Assembly (NCBI GenBank): GCA_027943245.1
Contig: JANDJZ010001758.1
Coordinates: 44,767 to 108,766, forward strand
Source: Acanthamoeba sp. SK_2022b
Taxonomy: Eukaryota > Discosea > Longamoebia > Acanthamoebidae
Length of the DNA stretch: 64,000 nt
Reading direction: 5' to 3'
A program made the position numbers and the translations under genes. Positions 34,601-46,319 of this stretch are shown here, piece by piece. The notes under the pieces are model-generated. The model saw nothing but the letters and a program-made list of their open reading frames with translations. It was not told the origin of the DNA and made no database searches. The stretch's first letter is position 1, and each line of letters begins with the position of its first letter.

Positions 34601-35422
34601 CGCGGCGCCGGTATCCCAGTTGGCCGCCCCCTGCTTGAGCAACGCGTGGCCGCCGGCAATCTCGCCGTTCTGCACCTGCAGCCAGGCCGCCAGGCTGAAG
34701 TCGGCGCTTTCCAGCCCGGTGTTGGCGCGCAGCCAGCGGGTAAACCAGGGCTTCATGTCGATGTTATCGGCCTGCAGATAGACCGTGCCGGTGTCCAACA
34801 GGCCCTGATTATCGCGCAGGTCCATGCGCAGCTGCACCACGCCGTGTTGGCCGTTCAGCGTCGACAGGCTGATCTGCCCCTCGGCGCGGTGACGATCGCG
34901 GCCGTTGAGCCAGGTCAGCTGAGGAATGTCGAATTCGGCGCGCGCGCCGGCGGGCGTCAGGAACGAGATACGGCTGTCGCGCAAATCGAAGTGGTCGAGC
35001 TGGCGCAGCATCAGATCGCTGATTTTACCCGGTTCAAGGCCTTCGCCCTGCCGGTCGCCGCCCAGCGTGGCGTTCAGATCGAGCCGGAATTGATAGAAGG
35101 TCAGATCGCGGAACTGCCAGCGCCAGTGCAGCAGCGATTGCCACACGTCCAGCGCCAGCGTCACGCGTTCGATATGCACATCGCTTTTGGGCAGCGTAAC
35201 GCTCAGGTTACGCACTTCAAGCTGGGGGCCGAACGTTTCCCAACTGCCCTGCAGGAAATCCATCTGCATGGGCACGCCGGACAGCTTCTCCACCTGCGCC
35301 AGCAGTTGGGGACGGTAGTCGTTCAGCTTCGGCAGCATCAGGCGCAGCCCGCTGATCAGCAGCGCCACAATCACGATTAGGGTGGCGCCTGTTGCTAACA
35401 GAATCCCAGGCAGTCGCCTCAC
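31619..35422 (-). CDS. yhdP: YhdP, AsmA-like envelope phospholipid transport protein
   Basis: A 1267-residue protein, the expected size. It has a single N-terminal membrane helix (ATLIVIVALLISGLRLML) followed by a very long periplasmic beta-groove of the AsmA-like type. The C-terminal SAWLKDGIMHTDNLLIDGLAADIAMSGQIDLARRRIDMEAVVAPAI is typical of the AsmA_2 region. YhdP, TamB and YdbH form bridges that move phospholipids from the inner to the outer membrane, and YhdP also works with cyclic enterobacterial common antigen. It lies 86 bases after rng and overlaps the nit gene. Two long antisense ORFs inside it are artefacts of GC-rich codon use. Confidence 0.96.
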   Translation of the reverse strand: MRRLPGILLATGATLIVIVALLISGLRLMLPKLNDYRPQLLAQVEKLSGVPMQMDFLQGSWETFGPQLEVRNLSVTLPKSDVHIERVTLALDVWQSLLHWRWQFRDLTFYQFRLDLNATLGGDRQGEGLEPGKISDLMLRQLDHFDLRDSRISFLTPAGARAEFDIPQLTWLNGRDRHRAEGQISLSTLNGQHGVVQLRMDLRDNQGLLDTGTVYLQADNIDMKPWFTRWLRANTGLESADFSLAAWLQVQNGEIAGGHALLKQGAANWDTGAAQHRLDVDNLALSLRRQGTGWQLDVPQLRLSTDGQAWPQGTLSALWLPENTEFMGPAQNEELRVRATNLQLERLSALLPTFSFLSPDVLDRWNDLQPQGTMEALALDIPLNQPEKSRFQALWRDVSWQRWELLPGVNHFSGALSGGVENGRLTLGLAGSTLPYGDMFRAPLEVSSARGALTWRYNDQGWELASQGLDVKAKSLWVNGDFRYQQPAKGDPWLNILAGIRLYDGADAWRYFPEPLMGKHLVDYLSGAIQGGQVDNATLIYSGDPQHFPYRKNEGQFEVFVPLRHATFQFQPDWPALTDLAIDLDFANEGLWMHAPQTRLGKVAGKNISAVIPDYLKERLLIDAEVAGAGSDVHDYFMQTPLHDSLGAALDQLQIGGDVSGRLHLDIPLDGEQVRATGEVALNNNSLLIKPLDSELQKLSGKFRFDNGNLQSDPLSATWFGQPVAVNFSTQEGARDYKIDVGLKGDWQPGKFPGLPKEVADALSGSAPWQSQVAITLPHQGSASYDIGIDADLKKVSSHLPSPLDKPPGEALPVNVKVKGGLNGFMLTGSAGKQNRFNSEWRFDKKQVNLARAAWQTNGGGTPPLPAGKSMTLNLPALDGEQWLALLAPALKQGGGSGQVGGFSFPTTVALTTPQLLLGGQAWHKLTLSAEKQLGATVVSAKSDEVDGSLRVADRGPWRADINYLYYNPQFAETKNAAGTPTPPAEKVSFRDWPSLMLRCKSCWVLGQNLGRVEADLSNRGDTLTLDHGLVDTGKGRMSATGLWKQNAQEERSSLKGKLLGGKIDETAAFFGITIPLKGAPYDVDFDLYWHGAPWQPQVNTLSGALQVKMGKGEIDSMGGGRAGQLLRLVSFDALLRKLQFDFSDTFGKGFYFDSIRSTAWLKDGIMHTDNLLIDGLAADIAMSGQIDLARRRIDMEAVVAPAISATVGVATAFVVNPIVGAAVFAASQVLGPLWSKISLIRYHIGGDLDQPKINEVLRKAKEDKAS

Positions 35423-35472
35423 GCAGTTCTCCTTGCTCCGCTGCCTGGCAACGGGAATATCTATGCACTGAC

Positions 35473-35491
35473 GGGCCCGGCATGCGGGCCC
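35473..35491 (-). other. Hairpin between rng and yhdP
   Basis: GGGCCCG pairs with CGGGCCC across five bases, in the 86-base gap between the two genes. No U-tract follows. Possibly a processing or stability element in the rng-yhdP mRNA. Confidence 0.45.
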
Positions 35492-35508
35492 TTACGATGT
35501 CGGGCGGG

Positions 35509-36978
35509 CTACATCATGACGACGTCGAACTGCTCCTGGCTGTACAACGGTTCGATCTGCACCTTCACCTGTTTGCCGACGAAGATCTCCACTTCGGCCA
35601 GCGCATGCGACTCTTCGCTCTTCAGCGCTTCGCCAACCGCCGCCGAAGCATACACCAGGAAGCGATCGGAGTCGTAAGCATGGTGCACGCGCACAATCTC
35701 GCGCAGGATCTCGTAGCACACGGTTTCCACCGTTTTCACGGTGCCGCGCCCATTGCAAGTAGGACAATCGTGACAGAGCACATGTTCAATGCTTTCACGC
35801 GTTCGTTTACGCGTCATTTCAACTAAGCCTAGCTGAGAGAAGCCGTTGATCGTGGTTTTTACCCGATCTTTACTCAACGCCTGCTCCAGCGAGTGCAGCA
35901 CCCGGCGGCGATGCTCTTCGTTGTTCATATCGATAAAGTCGATGATGATGATGCCGCCCAGGTTACGCAGCCGCAGCTGGCGCGCGATGGCCTGCGTCGC
36001 CTCGATGTTGGTATTGAAGATGGTTTCGTCGAGGTTGCGGTGGCCGACGAAGGCGCCGGTGTTGATGTCGACCGTGGTCATCGCCTCGGTCTGATCGATG
36101 ATCAGATAGCCGCCGGACTTCAGCTCCACCTTGCGTTCCAGCGCACGCTGGATCTCGTTTTCCACATCGTACAGATCGAAAATCGGCTGGCTGCCGGTAT
36201 AGAGTTCGAGCTTGTTGGTAATGTCCGGGATGTACTCGCCGGTAAACTCCACCAGCAGATCGTGCGTTAGCCGCGAATCGACGCGGATGCGATCCAGCGC
36301 CGCGCCGGCGAAATCGCGCAAGATGCGTTGCGCCAACGCCAGCTCGCCGTACAGCTTGTATTTGGTCTGGTTGCGCTTCTTGCGCTCCATTACCTTGGTC
36401 CACAGGCGTTTAAGGAACGCGGCATCCTGCGCCAGCTCTTCCTCGCCGATGCCTTCCGCCGCGGTGCGGATGATAAAACCGCCCAGCTCGTCGCAGTGCG
36501 GCGCAACGATGGATTTCAGGCGCTCACGCTCGGCTTCGCTGTCGATACGCTGTGAAACGCCGACGTGCGCCGCGCCCGGCATGAAGACCAGATAGCGCGA
36601 TGGCAGCGTGATGTCGGTGGTCAGGCGCGCGCCCTTGGTGCCGAGCGGATCTTTCACCACCTGCACCATCAGGTCTTGCCCCTGGCGCACCAGCTCGGCG
36701 ATGTCGCGCACGTGGAAGTTTTTCCGCTCGTCGCCGGCGACGCATTCGGTATGCGGCATGATGTCGGAGGCGTGCAGGAAGGCGGCCTTGTCCAGGCCGA
36801 TGTCGACGAACGCCGCCTGCATCCCCGGCAGGACGCGGCTGACGCGCCCTTTATAGATATTGCCGACGATGCCGCGCTTGGATTCGCGTTCGATATGGAT
36901 CTCTTGCAGAATGCCGCCATCGATATAGGCGACCCGCGTTTCAGACGGTGTGATATTAACCAGTAGCTCAGCTGTCAT
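35509..36978 (-). CDS. rng: RNase G
   Basis: A 489-residue endoribonuclease. The N-terminal S1 domain includes GNIYKGRVSRVLPGMQAAFVDIGLDKAAFLH. The catalytic aspartates lie in TTVDINTG and IIIDFIDMNNEEHRRR. The zinc-link cysteines are in CHDCPTCNGRG. It matures the 5' end of 16S rRNA and degrades some mRNAs such as adhE. It lacks the long C-terminal scaffold of RNase E. It is 38 bases downstream of yhdE and in the conserved mreBCD-yhdE-rng order. Confidence 0.97.
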   Translation of the reverse strand: MTAELLVNITPSETRVAYIDGGILQEIHIERESKRGIVGNIYKGRVSRVLPGMQAAFVDIGLDKAAFLHASDIMPHTECVAGDERKNFHVRDIAELVRQGQDLMVQVVKDPLGTKGARLTTDITLPSRYLVFMPGAAHVGVSQRIDSEAERERLKSIVAPHCDELGGFIIRTAAEGIGEEELAQDAAFLKRLWTKVMERKKRNQTKYKLYGELALAQRILRDFAGAALDRIRVDSRLTHDLLVEFTGEYIPDITNKLELYTGSQPIFDLYDVENEIQRALERKVELKSGGYLIIDQTEAMTTVDINTGAFVGHRNLDETIFNTNIEATQAIARQLRLRNLGGIIIIDFIDMNNEEHRRRVLHSLEQALSKDRVKTTINGFSQLGLVEMTRKRTRESIEHVLCHDCPTCNGRGTVKTVETVCYEILREIVRVHHAYDSDRFLVYASAAVGEALKSEESHALAEVEIFVGKQVKVQIEPLYSQEQFDVVMM

Positions 36979-37016
36979 GCCTTCTCCTCAGAGCCGGTCG
37001 ATAATGGCAGCGCCCA

Positions 37017-37601
37017 TCAACCGGTTCTTACATCACGTAATGCGACAAAATTACTGAGCAGCTCATGTGTTTCGACCAGCGGCAGACCGACCACCGCGTG
37101 ATAACTCCCGGTTATCGTTCTGACGAAACAACCACCCTTTCCTTGAATGCCATAGGCGCCCGCTTTATCCATCGGTTCGCCCGTAGCAATATAGTCGCGG
37201 ATATCCTGTTGTGACAGGCTGCGGAACGTCACGTCGGTCACCACCAGCTGGCAGCGCACGTCGTGGCGATCGGCGATCGCCACCGCCGTCATCACCTGAT
37301 GCTGTTTGCCGGACAGGGCCGCCAGCATATCCGCCGCATGGGCTTCGTCGCGCGGCTTCTCCAGCACCCGGCCGTTGAGCACCACGATGGTGTCGGCGCC
37401 CAGCACCGGCCGATCTTCCTGCGCCAACGCTACACCCGCTTTGGCCTTGTCCTGCGCCAGGCGGCGCACATAGGCTTCGGCGGCTTCGCCTTCCCGGCGC
37501 TGCTCTTCGGTATGCGTCAGCAGAATGTCGAACGACACGCCCAACAGGGTCAGCAGTTCACGTCGACGTGGGGAGCCGGAGGCCAGATAAAGCGAAGTCA
37601 T
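37017..37601 (-). CDS. yhdE: YhdE, Maf-type dTTP/UTP pyrophosphatase
   Basis: A 194-residue Maf-family protein with the N-terminal [17 protein letters not shown], the [16 protein letters not shown] active-site region and [16 protein letters not shown] near the C-terminus. The enzyme hydrolyses dTTP, UTP and modified pyrimidine nucleotides to monophosphates, probably keeping them out of nucleic acids. It lies ten bases after mreD in the conserved shape-gene operon. Confidence 0.95.
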   Translation of the reverse strand: MTSLYLASGSPRRRELLTLLGVSFDILLTHTEEQRREGEAAEAYVRRLAQDKAKAGVALAQEDRPVLGADTIVVLNGRVLEKPRDEAHAADMLAALSGKQHQVMTAVAIADRHDVRCQLVVTDVTFRSLSQQDIRDYIATGEPMDKAGAYGIQGKGGCFVRTITGSYHAVVGLPLVETHELLSNFVALRDVRTG

Positions 37602-37611
37602 TGAGATACCC

Positions 37612-38100
37612 TTACTGTACGGCGAACTGACGGCGGATTTTGCGCATCAACAGGAACAACCACGGCCACAAAATGCCGTTTACCACACTACTCCAGAACA
37701 CCTCTGGGCGGAAAGAGACGTTGATCACTAAAAACTCAGCCCAGAACACCACCACGTCCATCGACAGCGACAGCAGCACGACGATCAGCGCCTGTTGCCA
37801 CAGCGCCATATTGCGGAACAGTTGGAATTTGAACGCCACCAGGTAGGCGATGATACCCAGCGCCAGCGCGCGCACGCCCAGCGTGGAGCCGAGGATCAGA
37901 TCCATGATCAGCCCCAGCACGAAGCCGGTGCCGACGTTGACCCGGTGCGGCAAGGCCATCACCCAGTAGATCAGGATCAACACCAGCCAGGAAGGCCGGA
38001 ACATGTAGATTTGCTCCGGCCACGGCATGATTTGCAGCACCAACGCCACCAGGAACGACAGCCAGATTATCCAGCGCCCGTGGCTGCGGTAGCTGTTCAT
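37612..38100 (-). CDS. mreD: MreD, rod-shape-determining membrane protein
   Basis: A 162-residue protein with about five membrane helices ([51 protein letters not shown]). It works in the elongasome with MreC and MreB, balancing MreC activation of PBP2. Its ATG overlaps the mreC stop (ATGA). Length and sequence are typical for Enterobacterales. Confidence 0.96.
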   Translation of the reverse strand: MNSYRSHGRWIIWLSFLVALVLQIMPWPEQIYMFRPSWLVLILIYWVMALPHRVNVGTGFVLGLIMDLILGSTLGVRALALGIIAYLVAFKFQLFRNMALWQQALIVVLLSLSMDVVVFWAEFLVINVSFRPEVFWSSVVNGILWPWLFLLMRKIRRQFAVQ

Positions 38101-39122
38101 TGCACCACTCCCGCCGCAGCAGGCTGAGCTTGAGGCTGGACAGACGCCGGAGCGGCGGTTTGCGGCGCCACGCCGGTAGCCGGAGCCGGCAACTGAGGCC
38201 CGACCGAACCGGCAGGCGGCAGCACCTGCGGCATCATCTGCATCAGGCGTTCATTGGCCACGCGGTGCACTTCGTCCGGCGGCAGCGGCATGTCGCCGTT
38301 GCGATCGGCGCCCCACAGCAGCAGCAGGTAGCGCAAGCGCTGCAGACCGGCGGTCGGCCGCGCCTGAATCACGGTGTAAGCGCGCTGGTTGTCGACCTTG
38401 ACCGAGGAGACCACCGCCACCGGATAGCCTTCCGGGAAGCGGCCGCCGAGGCCGGAGGTCACCAGCACGTCGCCAACGCGGATATCGGTGTTGTTCGGCA
38501 GATGCTCCAGCTGCAGATCGTCGGCGCAGCCGCTGCCTGCGGCAATCACCCGAATATCGTTGCGCAGCACCTGGATCGGCAGCGCGTGCGAGGCATCGCA
38601 GATCAGCAGCACGCGGCTGGTGACTTTCGCCACCGCCACCACCTGACCAACCACGCCCTTGTCGCTGATCACCGGCTGGCCTTCATAGACGCCGTTGTCC
38701 GACCCTTTGTCGATCACCACCTGATCGCTGTACGGATCGGAACCGGTGGAGATGACCTGGGTCACCATCTTGTGTTCGTCCTGGCGCAGCGGGGAACCCA
38801 GCAGCTCGCGCAAGCGGGCGTTTTCCTGCTTGAATTGGCCAAGAAGAAGAATATCGCTGTTTTTCAGCAGCAGTTCCTGCCGCAGAGCTCGGTTTTCCAG
38901 CTCCAGCTGTTGGCGGGTGGCCAGCGTTTCTGACACGCTGTCCAAAACTTTACGCGGCCCGTTGGCCAGAAAATAGAAAGGGCTGACTGCGGTGTCCATG
39001 TAGTTGCGTATCTTCACGAACGTGCCGAGCCGGCTGTCAGCAACGATCAGGCCAATGGCCGCGATCACCGCCAAAAAAAGTCGCAGTTGCAGGGAAGGCC
39101 CCCTGCTAAAAATCGGCTTCAT
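38097..39122 (-). CDS. mreC: MreC, rod-shape-determining periplasmic protein
   Basis: A 341-residue bitopic protein. One N-terminal membrane helix ([18 protein letters not shown]) is followed by a coiled coil ([24 protein letters not shown]) and two beta-barrel domains ([24 protein letters not shown]...[22 protein letters not shown]). The tail is proline- and alanine-rich with PQAQPAAAG. MreC activates PBP2 for lateral wall growth. It lies 94 bases downstream of mreB and overlaps mreD. Confidence 0.96.
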   Translation of the reverse strand: MKPIFSRGPSLQLRLFLAVIAAIGLIVADSRLGTFVKIRNYMDTAVSPFYFLANGPRKVLDSVSETLATRQQLELENRALRQELLLKNSDILLLGQFKQENARLRELLGSPLRQDEHKMVTQVISTGSDPYSDQVVIDKGSDNGVYEGQPVISDKGVVGQVVAVAKVTSRVLLICDASHALPIQVLRNDIRVIAAGSGCADDLQLEHLPNNTDIRVGDVLVTSGLGGRFPEGYPVAVVSSVKVDNQRAYTVIQARPTAGLQRLRYLLLLWGADRNGDMPLPPDEVHRVANERLMQMMPQVLPPAGSVGPQLPAPATGVAPQTAAPASVQPQAQPAAAGVVQ

Positions 39123-39216
39123 AAATTATGCGAGTTCCTCGACAACAGAAAGAGGAACCGTACCCGATTTTCGCTGTGCGCATTCATCCGATACGATTCC
39201 TCCTTCCAGGGGCTGA

Positions 39217-40673
<1,457 letters not shown>

Positions 40674-42608
40674 TTAAACACGATAACGACGTGAATATTT
40701 TTTACGCCCCACGTCGATCGGTTCCGGCGACGCAAAAAAGTCGCCCTGCCCGCCGTGGATACCACGCTCTTTCAGCGTCTGCCACTCGTTGCGCGTGCGT
40801 ACGCTGGCGGCGAACACCTGCGCGTGCGTGCCCGCGCAGGCGCCCGTCAGGCTCTGCACGAACAGCTGATTTTCGTCCCGCTTATCGATACTCCGCACCA
40901 GCCCCGGGTGGAGCTTGACGATCTCCACCTGCAACGACTTGATATAGGACGTACTGACCACGGTTAAACCCGCTTTGGACACCGCGAGGCGGCAGCCCAG
41001 CCCTGACAGCAACTTCAGTACCGGACGCAAACGGTCGATATGTTGACACACATCTGCCTCCGCAAGTTCAATCAGAATTCGCCTACGCTGACTTTTTTCG
41101 CACTGCAACAGCGTATCGCGCAGCCAGCGCTGGAAAGAACGCTGCAAAATCGAGTCGACGCACAGCGGAAACGCCAGCGTTTCCTCAGGCCATTGCGCCA
41201 GCAAGGGGAGGATGCGGCTCACCTGTTGGCGATCGTAACTCTCCGCCAACCCCAGCTGCTGCACCAGCGGCATATATTCCGCCGGCAGCAACTCCTGGGA
41301 GCCGTCATAAATCCGGCTCATGATCTCAAGATGGTGTACCTCGCCTGCCACGGTCACCGCCGGTTTCTGATACAGCCGCGGGCCGCCGCGCGCCAGTACC
41401 TGCTCCAGCAACGTGCGCCACTTGACGCTGCCGCGCCCCTTTTCCGGCACCTGGCTGTCGTACACATACCAGCCGTTCTCGCCCTGCAGCGTCGCGTGGC
41501 GCGTCGCCTGCTCCGCGTAATCGATCACCTGCTCCGTGGTTTGCCCGCTGCGGTACGCCACGATGCCGATGTGCAGGAAGGACTCACGATCGATCAGCGC
41601 CGTGGAAGGTAAGGCATCGATAGCGTTGACCAGCTGTGACGCGATGCCGTCGGCCTCCTTCAGGGTTCGATGCGGCAACAGCACGGTAAAATCGCTGTGG
41701 AAATAGCGCGCCAGCAGCGCCGAGGGGTAGCGCATCACAAAGGTAGACAGCAGGTTAACCAGCGAATACATCAGCTCCTGGACCGCCACGCTGCCGTGCG
41801 TGTCGCGCAGGGTCTCGAAATCGGGCAGCCGCACCATCATCACGATGCCGTGCGAACCTTCGTCTTCCAGCTGAGTGGTCAATTGATTATCGAAGAACAG
41901 GCGATTATTCAGCCCGGTTTTGGCGTCCTGCGCGGCGAAGGCGCGGATCAGCGTATCGACCCGGCTGCGCTCTTCCCGCGCTTCCGCCAGATCGGCCAGC
42001 AGGCGATCGAGCGCGCCGCTGACGTTGGCCGGCCACTCACGCACGTCGCCCTGCATGACGTTTTCACGCTCGCCGTTCAGAATGCGCCGCGCGCGGCGTT
42101 CCAGGCGATCTTCACCGTCGGCCTGCTCACGCAACCAGCGCAGGCTGAACAGCAAAACCACCACCATGACGACGATCGACAGCGTGACGGCGGCGGTGGA
42201 CTGCAACGTGCGCACGTCGCTGGCGAAGGGATCGAGGTAAGTGATGTACAGCGTGCTGCCCGGATGTTGCAACAGGGGGCGCGAGACCTGACGATAGCCG
42301 TTCAGCGTATCCCAGGGCTCTTTTTTCAGCGTCGGCAATTTATAGTTGAGAAACTGGCTGGTGCCAGCCTCTACGCGGATCGACACGATGCCGAGCGGGC
42401 GCATGACGATCGGCAACCATTTCTCCTGATCGCGCGGCGATTCGTGCAACATGGCCTGATCGAGAGAGGTAACCAGCGAATCAAAGCGACGCTCCTGGCG
42501 ATCCTGGGTAACGTAAAAGAAGCTGTATGAGCATCCCATCAGCATCAAAAACATCGCCAGCGCGACCAACAGAGTGATCAATGCAGAGAGTTTGGTGGTA
42601 AATCGCAT
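40674..42608 (-). CDS. csrD: CsrD, degenerate GGDEF-EAL regulator of CsrB/CsrC decay
   Basis: A 644-residue membrane protein with two N-terminal helices (LITLLVALAMFLMLMGCSYSFFYV and VTLSIVVMVVVLLFSLRWL) around a periplasmic sensor region. A HAMP-like linker follows, then a GGDEF-like domain whose signature is degenerate (RYFHSDFTVLL) and an EAL-like domain with EIM in place of EAL. CsrD does not handle cyclic di-GMP; it promotes RNase E cleavage of the small RNAs CsrB and CsrC and binds EIIAGlc. Gene order csrD-mreB is conserved. Confidence 0.95.
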   Translation of the reverse strand: MRFTTKLSALITLLVALAMFLMLMGCSYSFFYVTQDRQERRFDSLVTSLDQAMLHESPRDQEKWLPIVMRPLGIVSIRVEAGTSQFLNYKLPTLKKEPWDTLNGYRQVSRPLLQHPGSTLYITYLDPFASDVRTLQSTAAVTLSIVVMVVVLLFSLRWLREQADGEDRLERRARRILNGERENVMQGDVREWPANVSGALDRLLADLAEAREERSRVDTLIRAFAAQDAKTGLNNRLFFDNQLTTQLEDEGSHGIVMMVRLPDFETLRDTHGSVAVQELMYSLVNLLSTFVMRYPSALLARYFHSDFTVLLPHRTLKEADGIASQLVNAIDALPSTALIDRESFLHIGIVAYRSGQTTEQVIDYAEQATRHATLQGENGWYVYDSQVPEKGRGSVKWRTLLEQVLARGGPRLYQKPAVTVAGEVHHLEIMSRIYDGSQELLPAEYMPLVQQLGLAESYDRQQVSRILPLLAQWPEETLAFPLCVDSILQRSFQRWLRDTLLQCEKSQRRRILIELAEADVCQHIDRLRPVLKLLSGLGCRLAVSKAGLTVVSTSYIKSLQVEIVKLHPGLVRSIDKRDENQLFVQSLTGACAGTHAQVFAASVRTRNEWQTLKERGIHGGQGDFFASPEPIDVGRKKYSRRYRV

Positions 42609-42812
42609 CCCTGTGCCTTGTCCGCTATGGTTAAGTGAGTGTTCACCCTTTAGCTAAAAGGGGCCGTCCAACCCTAACAAGCCTTGCTGAAGAATTAAAC
42701 CTGCAAGCGCCGTTTTTGTCCTTTATCAGGACTTGGGCCGCTTATTATGCATATAGTCAAATAAATGTGATTCAGCCATTGATAGAAAAGTGTAAACGAG
42801 AGGAAGAGTGAC

Positions 42813-43790
42813 ATGCGTGCACTGTTATTGGAACAACAAGACGACCAAACTCTGGCTCAAATCAAAGATATCGGCAGCGATCGGTTGCCGGAAGGCGATG
42901 TCACCGTCGACATCAACTGGTCCAGCCTAAATTATAAGGATGCGCTGGCGATCACCGGCAAAGGCAAGATCGTGCGCAACTTCCCGATGGTGCCGGGCAT
43001 CGACTTCGCCGGCACCGTGCGCCACAGCCGCGACGATCGCTTCAAAGAGGGGCAAAGCGTGGTGCTCACCGGCTGGGGCGTAGGTGAACATCACTGGGGC
43101 GGCCTGGCCGAGCAGGCGCGCGTCTCGGGCGAATGGCTGGTACCGCTGCCGAACGGCCTGGATGAGCGCAAGGCGATGATCATCGGCACCGCCGGCTTTA
43201 CCGCCATGCTGTGCGTCATGGCGCTGGAGGAAGGCGGCGTGCACCCGGACGACGGCGATATTCTGGTGACCGGCGCCAGCGGCGGCGTGGGCAGCACCGC
43301 CATCGCCCTGCTGGCGGCGTTGGGCTATCGGGTGACCGCCATCAGCGGCCGCGACAGCAATACCGACTACCTGAAAGCGCTCGGCGCCAAAGAGGTGATG
43401 TCGCGCGATGGCTATATCGACACGCCGCGCCCGCTGGAGAAACAGCTGTGGGCCGGCGCGGTGGACACCGTCGGCGACAAACTGCTGGCGCGGGTGCTGG
43501 CGCAGATGAACTATAACGGCACCGTCGCCGCCTGCGGCCTGGCGGGCGGTTATCAGCTGCCGACCACCGTGATGCCGTTCATTCTGCGTAATGTGCGCCT
43601 GCAGGGTGTGGATTCGGTACATACGCCGCTGCACCGCCGCCAAACCGCCTGGGAGCGGCTGGCCGGTATTCTGCCGGACAGCTTCTATCAGCAGGCCACG
43701 CATGAAATCACCCTCGAGCAGGCGCCGGCCACCGCCGCCGCGCTGCTGAACAACCAAATCACCGGCCGCACCCTGGTGAAAATCCGCTGA
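42813..43790 (+). CDS. acuI: AcuI, acrylyl-CoA reductase (NADPH)
   Basis: A 325-residue medium-chain dehydrogenase/reductase of the YhdH/AcuI family. The N-terminus is [20 protein letters not shown]. Conserved segments are [32 protein letters not shown], the NADPH loop [21 protein letters not shown], and [13 protein letters not shown]. It reduces toxic acryloyl-CoA to propionyl-CoA. It is divergent from csrD across a 204-base region and has a hairpin after its stop. There is no acu or dmd cluster nearby. Confidence 0.95.
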   Translation: MRALLLEQQDDQTLAQIKDIGSDRLPEGDVTVDINWSSLNYKDALAITGKGKIVRNFPMVPGIDFAGTVRHSRDDRFKEGQSVVLTGWGVGEHHWGGLAEQARVSGEWLVPLPNGLDERKAMIIGTAGFTAMLCVMALEEGGVHPDDGDILVTGASGGVGSTAIALLAALGYRVTAISGRDSNTDYLKALGAKEVMSRDGYIDTPRPLEKQLWAGAVDTVGDKLLARVLAQMNYNGTVAACGLAGGYQLPTTVMPFILRNVRLQGVDSVHTPLHRRQTAWERLAGILPDSFYQQATHEITLEQAPATAAALLNNQITGRTLVKIR

Positions 43791-43797
43791 TCTTCTC

Positions 43798-43813
43798 CCC
43801 CCGGCAACGGGGG
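43798..43813 (+). terminator. Hairpin after acuI
   Basis: CCCCCG and CGGGGG close a GCAA tetraloop eight bases after the acuI stop. The U-tract is poor, so termination may be partial or Rho-assisted. Confidence 0.55.
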
Positions 43814-43945
43814 TTCACCCGCTTCTGCGAAATTTCATATTTTCCCGCGTCCCCTCGCTTCCGGCCGGCTTTAGCGCCATGCTTATTTCATGGAGACCCG
43901 TTAGCCGCTCGCAGGCGGCGGGAATCAGTCGCGGAGAACATAAGC

Positions 43946-44947
43946 ATGAACAAACACCCGAAATTGACCGAGGCCGACGTCACGCCGGAGAGCGTGTTCC
44001 ACCAGCGGCGCAAAGTGCTGCAGGCGCTCGGCATCACCGCCGCTACGCTGGCGCTGCCTACCGGCGCACGGGCGGACCTGCTGTCGTGGTTCAAAGGCAA
44101 CGATCGCCCCAAGGCGCCGCCGGGCAAAGCGCTGGAATTCAGCAAGCCGGCCGCCTGGCAGGCGCAGCTGGCAATGACGCCGGAAGACAAGGTCACCGGC
44201 TACAACAACTTCTATGAATTCGGCCTCGACAAAGCCGATCCGGCCGCCAACGCCGGCGGGCTGAAAACCGAAGGCTGGAAAGTGCGCATCGATGGCGAAG
44301 TGGCGAAGCCGATAACGCTGGATATCGACGATCTGATGAAGCGTTTCCCGCTGGAACAGCGCATTTACCGCATGCGCTGCGTCGAGGCCTGGTCGATGGT
44401 GGTGCCGTGGATCGGTTTCGAACTGGGTAAGCTTCTCAAGCTGGCCGAGCCGAACAGCAACGCGCGCTACGTGGCCTTCCAGACGCTGTACGATCCGGAG
44501 CAGATGCCCGGCCAGAAAGATCGCTTTATCGGTGGCGGCCTGAAGTACCCCTACGTCGAAGGGCTGCGGCTGGACGAGGCGATGCATCCGCTGGCGCTGC
44601 TGACCGTCGGCGTGTACGGCAAAACCCTGCCGCCGCAAAACGGCGCGCCGCTGCGGCTGATCACGCCATGGAAATACGGCTTCAAAGGCATCAAATCGAT
44701 CGTGCATATCCGTCTGGTGCGCGATCAGCCGCCGACCACCTGGAACCAATCCGCGCCGAACGAGTACGGTTTTTATGCCAACGTGAACCCGCACGTCGAT
44801 CATCCGCGCTGGTCGCAGGCCACCGAGCGTTTCATCGGCTCCGGCGGCATTCTCGACGTCAAACGCCAACCGACGCTGCTGTTCAACGGCTATGCCGATC
44901 AGGTGGCGTCGCTGTATCGCGGCATGGATTTGCGGGAGAATTTCTAA
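43946..44947 (+). CDS. msrP: MsrP, periplasmic methionine sulfoxide reductase catalytic subunit
   Basis: A 333-residue molybdoenzyme of the sulfite oxidase fold. The N-terminus carries a Tat signal ([19 protein letters not shown], then GARA). The molybdenum-binding cysteine is in [15 protein letters not shown]. It reduces methionine sulfoxide in periplasmic proteins after oxidative or HOCl stress, fed by quinol through MsrQ. The msrQ start directly follows the stop. Confidence 0.96.
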   Translation: MNKHPKLTEADVTPESVFHQRRKVLQALGITAATLALPTGARADLLSWFKGNDRPKAPPGKALEFSKPAAWQAQLAMTPEDKVTGYNNFYEFGLDKADPAANAGGLKTEGWKVRIDGEVAKPITLDIDDLMKRFPLEQRIYRMRCVEAWSMVVPWIGFELGKLLKLAEPNSNARYVAFQTLYDPEQMPGQKDRFIGGGLKYPYVEGLRLDEAMHPLALLTVGVYGKTLPPQNGAPLRLITPWKYGFKGIKSIVHIRLVRDQPPTTWNQSAPNEYGFYANVNPHVDHPRWSQATERFIGSGGILDVKRQPTLLFNGYADQVASLYRGMDLRENF

Positions 44948-45547
44948 GTGCGCCTGACGCCTGTTCATATCAAATGGCTGAAAGCCGCCCTGCATCTGGC
45001 GGCGTTTTTGCCCTTTCTGTGGTTGGTGCTGGCGGTAGATCAGGGCTGGTTCAGCGCCGATCCGTCCAAGGACATCCAACATTTTACCGGCAGGATGACG
45101 CTGAAACTGCTGCTGGCCACGCTGATGATCGCCCCGCTGGCGCGCTACGCCCGCCAGCCGCTGCTGATCCGCTGCCGCCGTCTGGTGGGGCTGTGGTGCT
45201 TTGCCTGGGGCACGCTGCACCTGATAAGCTACTCCACGCTGGAGCTGGGGCTGAGCAATCTCGGCCTGCTGGGCAGCGAGCTGGTGAATCGCCCTTATCT
45301 GACGCTTGGCATCCTCACCTGGCTGATCCTGCTGGCGCTGGCGGCCACCTCGACGCTGTGGGCGATGCGCAAACTGGGCGCCAAATGGCAAATGTTGCAC
45401 AACTTCGTCTATCTGGCGGCGATCCTCGCCCCTATCCACTACCTGTGGTCGGTCAAAACGTTTTCCCCCCAGCCGTTCATCTACGCGCTGCTGGCGGTGG
45501 CGCTGTTGGGCCTGCGTTACAAGAAATTCCGCGCCTGGTGGCGCTGA
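44948..45547 (+). CDS. msrQ: MsrQ, haem b quinol-linked membrane partner of MsrP
   Basis: A 199-residue membrane protein of the ferric-reductase-like family with six helices. Candidate haem-ligand histidines are in [35 protein letters not shown] and [24 protein letters not shown]. It uses a GTG start placed directly after the msrP stop, which fits tight coupling. It passes electrons from the quinone pool to MsrP. Length is normal. Confidence 0.95.
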   Translation: MRLTPVHIKWLKAALHLAAFLPFLWLVLAVDQGWFSADPSKDIQHFTGRMTLKLLLATLMIAPLARYARQPLLIRCRRLVGLWCFAWGTLHLISYSTLELGLSNLGLLGSELVNRPYLTLGILTWLILLALAATSTLWAMRKLGAKWQMLHNFVYLAAILAPIHYLWSVKTFSPQPFIYALLAVALLGLRYKKFRAWWR

Positions 45548-45717
45548 ATCACGCGGCGGCGCGCGTTATTGTCGTTGAAAAACACGCGCCGCCGGCCGGA
45601 ACTTTTTCTGTGTTCCAGCGCTCATATTCCTGTCACGGATCCCCGAGTTCGTCGATTTGGGGTTGAATATCTTCGCTGATAAGACCAGTATTTAGCTGCG
45701 AATTGCTACGATATCGT

Positions 45718-45723
45718 TATAAT
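45718..45723 (+). promoter_or_regulatory. Possible -10 box of the aroQ-accBC operon
   Basis: A perfect TATAAT lies 112 bases upstream of aroQ, in the 287-base gap after msrQ. No good -35 is found 16-18 bases before it (GCTGCG region), so the call is weak. Confidence 0.35.
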
Positions 45724-45834
45724 GCCCGACCTTGTTTCTGTTCTCAGGGTGAATTGGCCCCTTAACAGGTGACAAATCGATAACATCGGGTTATTTTCTA
45801 CGATGATGGTTTTATTGCCGGAGATACCAGCACA

Positions 45835-46287
45835 ATGGCGGATAAGTTTCACATTTTGCTTCTGAACGGCCCCAATCTCAATCTGCTGGGGACGCGTGAG
45901 CCGGAGAAGTACGGCAGCACGACGCTGACAGAGATTGTTAACGGATTGGAAAACCAGGCATCCGCATTGGATATTACCCTGAGCCATCTGCAATCCAACG
46001 CCGAGCATCAGCTGATCGATCGCATTCATCAGGCGCGCGGCAACACCGATTTCATTCTGATAAACCCGGCGGCGTTCACGCATACCAGCGTGGCGCTGCG
46101 CGATGCGTTGCTGGCGGTGCAGATCCCGTTCATCGAGATCCACCTGTCCAACGTGCACGCCCGCGAACCTTTCCGCCATCACTCCTATCTCTCAGACGTG
46201 GCGGTAGGCGTGATTTGCGGCCTCGGCGCGGATGGCTACGCTTTCGCTTTACAGGCAGCGGTTAACCGTCTGTCAAAAACCCACTAA
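45835..46287 (+). CDS. aroQ: AroQ, type II 3-dehydroquinate dehydratase
   Basis: A 150-residue enzyme with the active-site segments [23 protein letters not shown] (tyrosine of the flexible loop included), [17 protein letters not shown] and [20 protein letters not shown]. It catalyses the third step of the shikimate pathway, forming 3-dehydroshikimate, and assembles as a dodecamer. E. coli lacks this gene at this place and uses AroD. It lies 32 bases before accB and probably shares its transcript. Confidence 0.97.
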   Translation: MADKFHILLLNGPNLNLLGTREPEKYGSTTLTEIVNGLENQASALDITLSHLQSNAEHQLIDRIHQARGNTDFILINPAAFTHTSVALRDALLAVQIPFIEIHLSNVHAREPFRHHSYLSDVAVGVICGLGADGYAFALQAAVNRLSKTH

Positions 46288-46319
46288 TTGCTCCACAAAA
46301 AGAGTACGGAATCACACTC

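Noticed and set aside
33494..35380. 628-codon plus-strand ORF inside yhdP
   Set aside because: Antisense shadow with low-complexity Arg/Gln/His content and no recognisable domain; yhdP is intact and conserved in the other direction.
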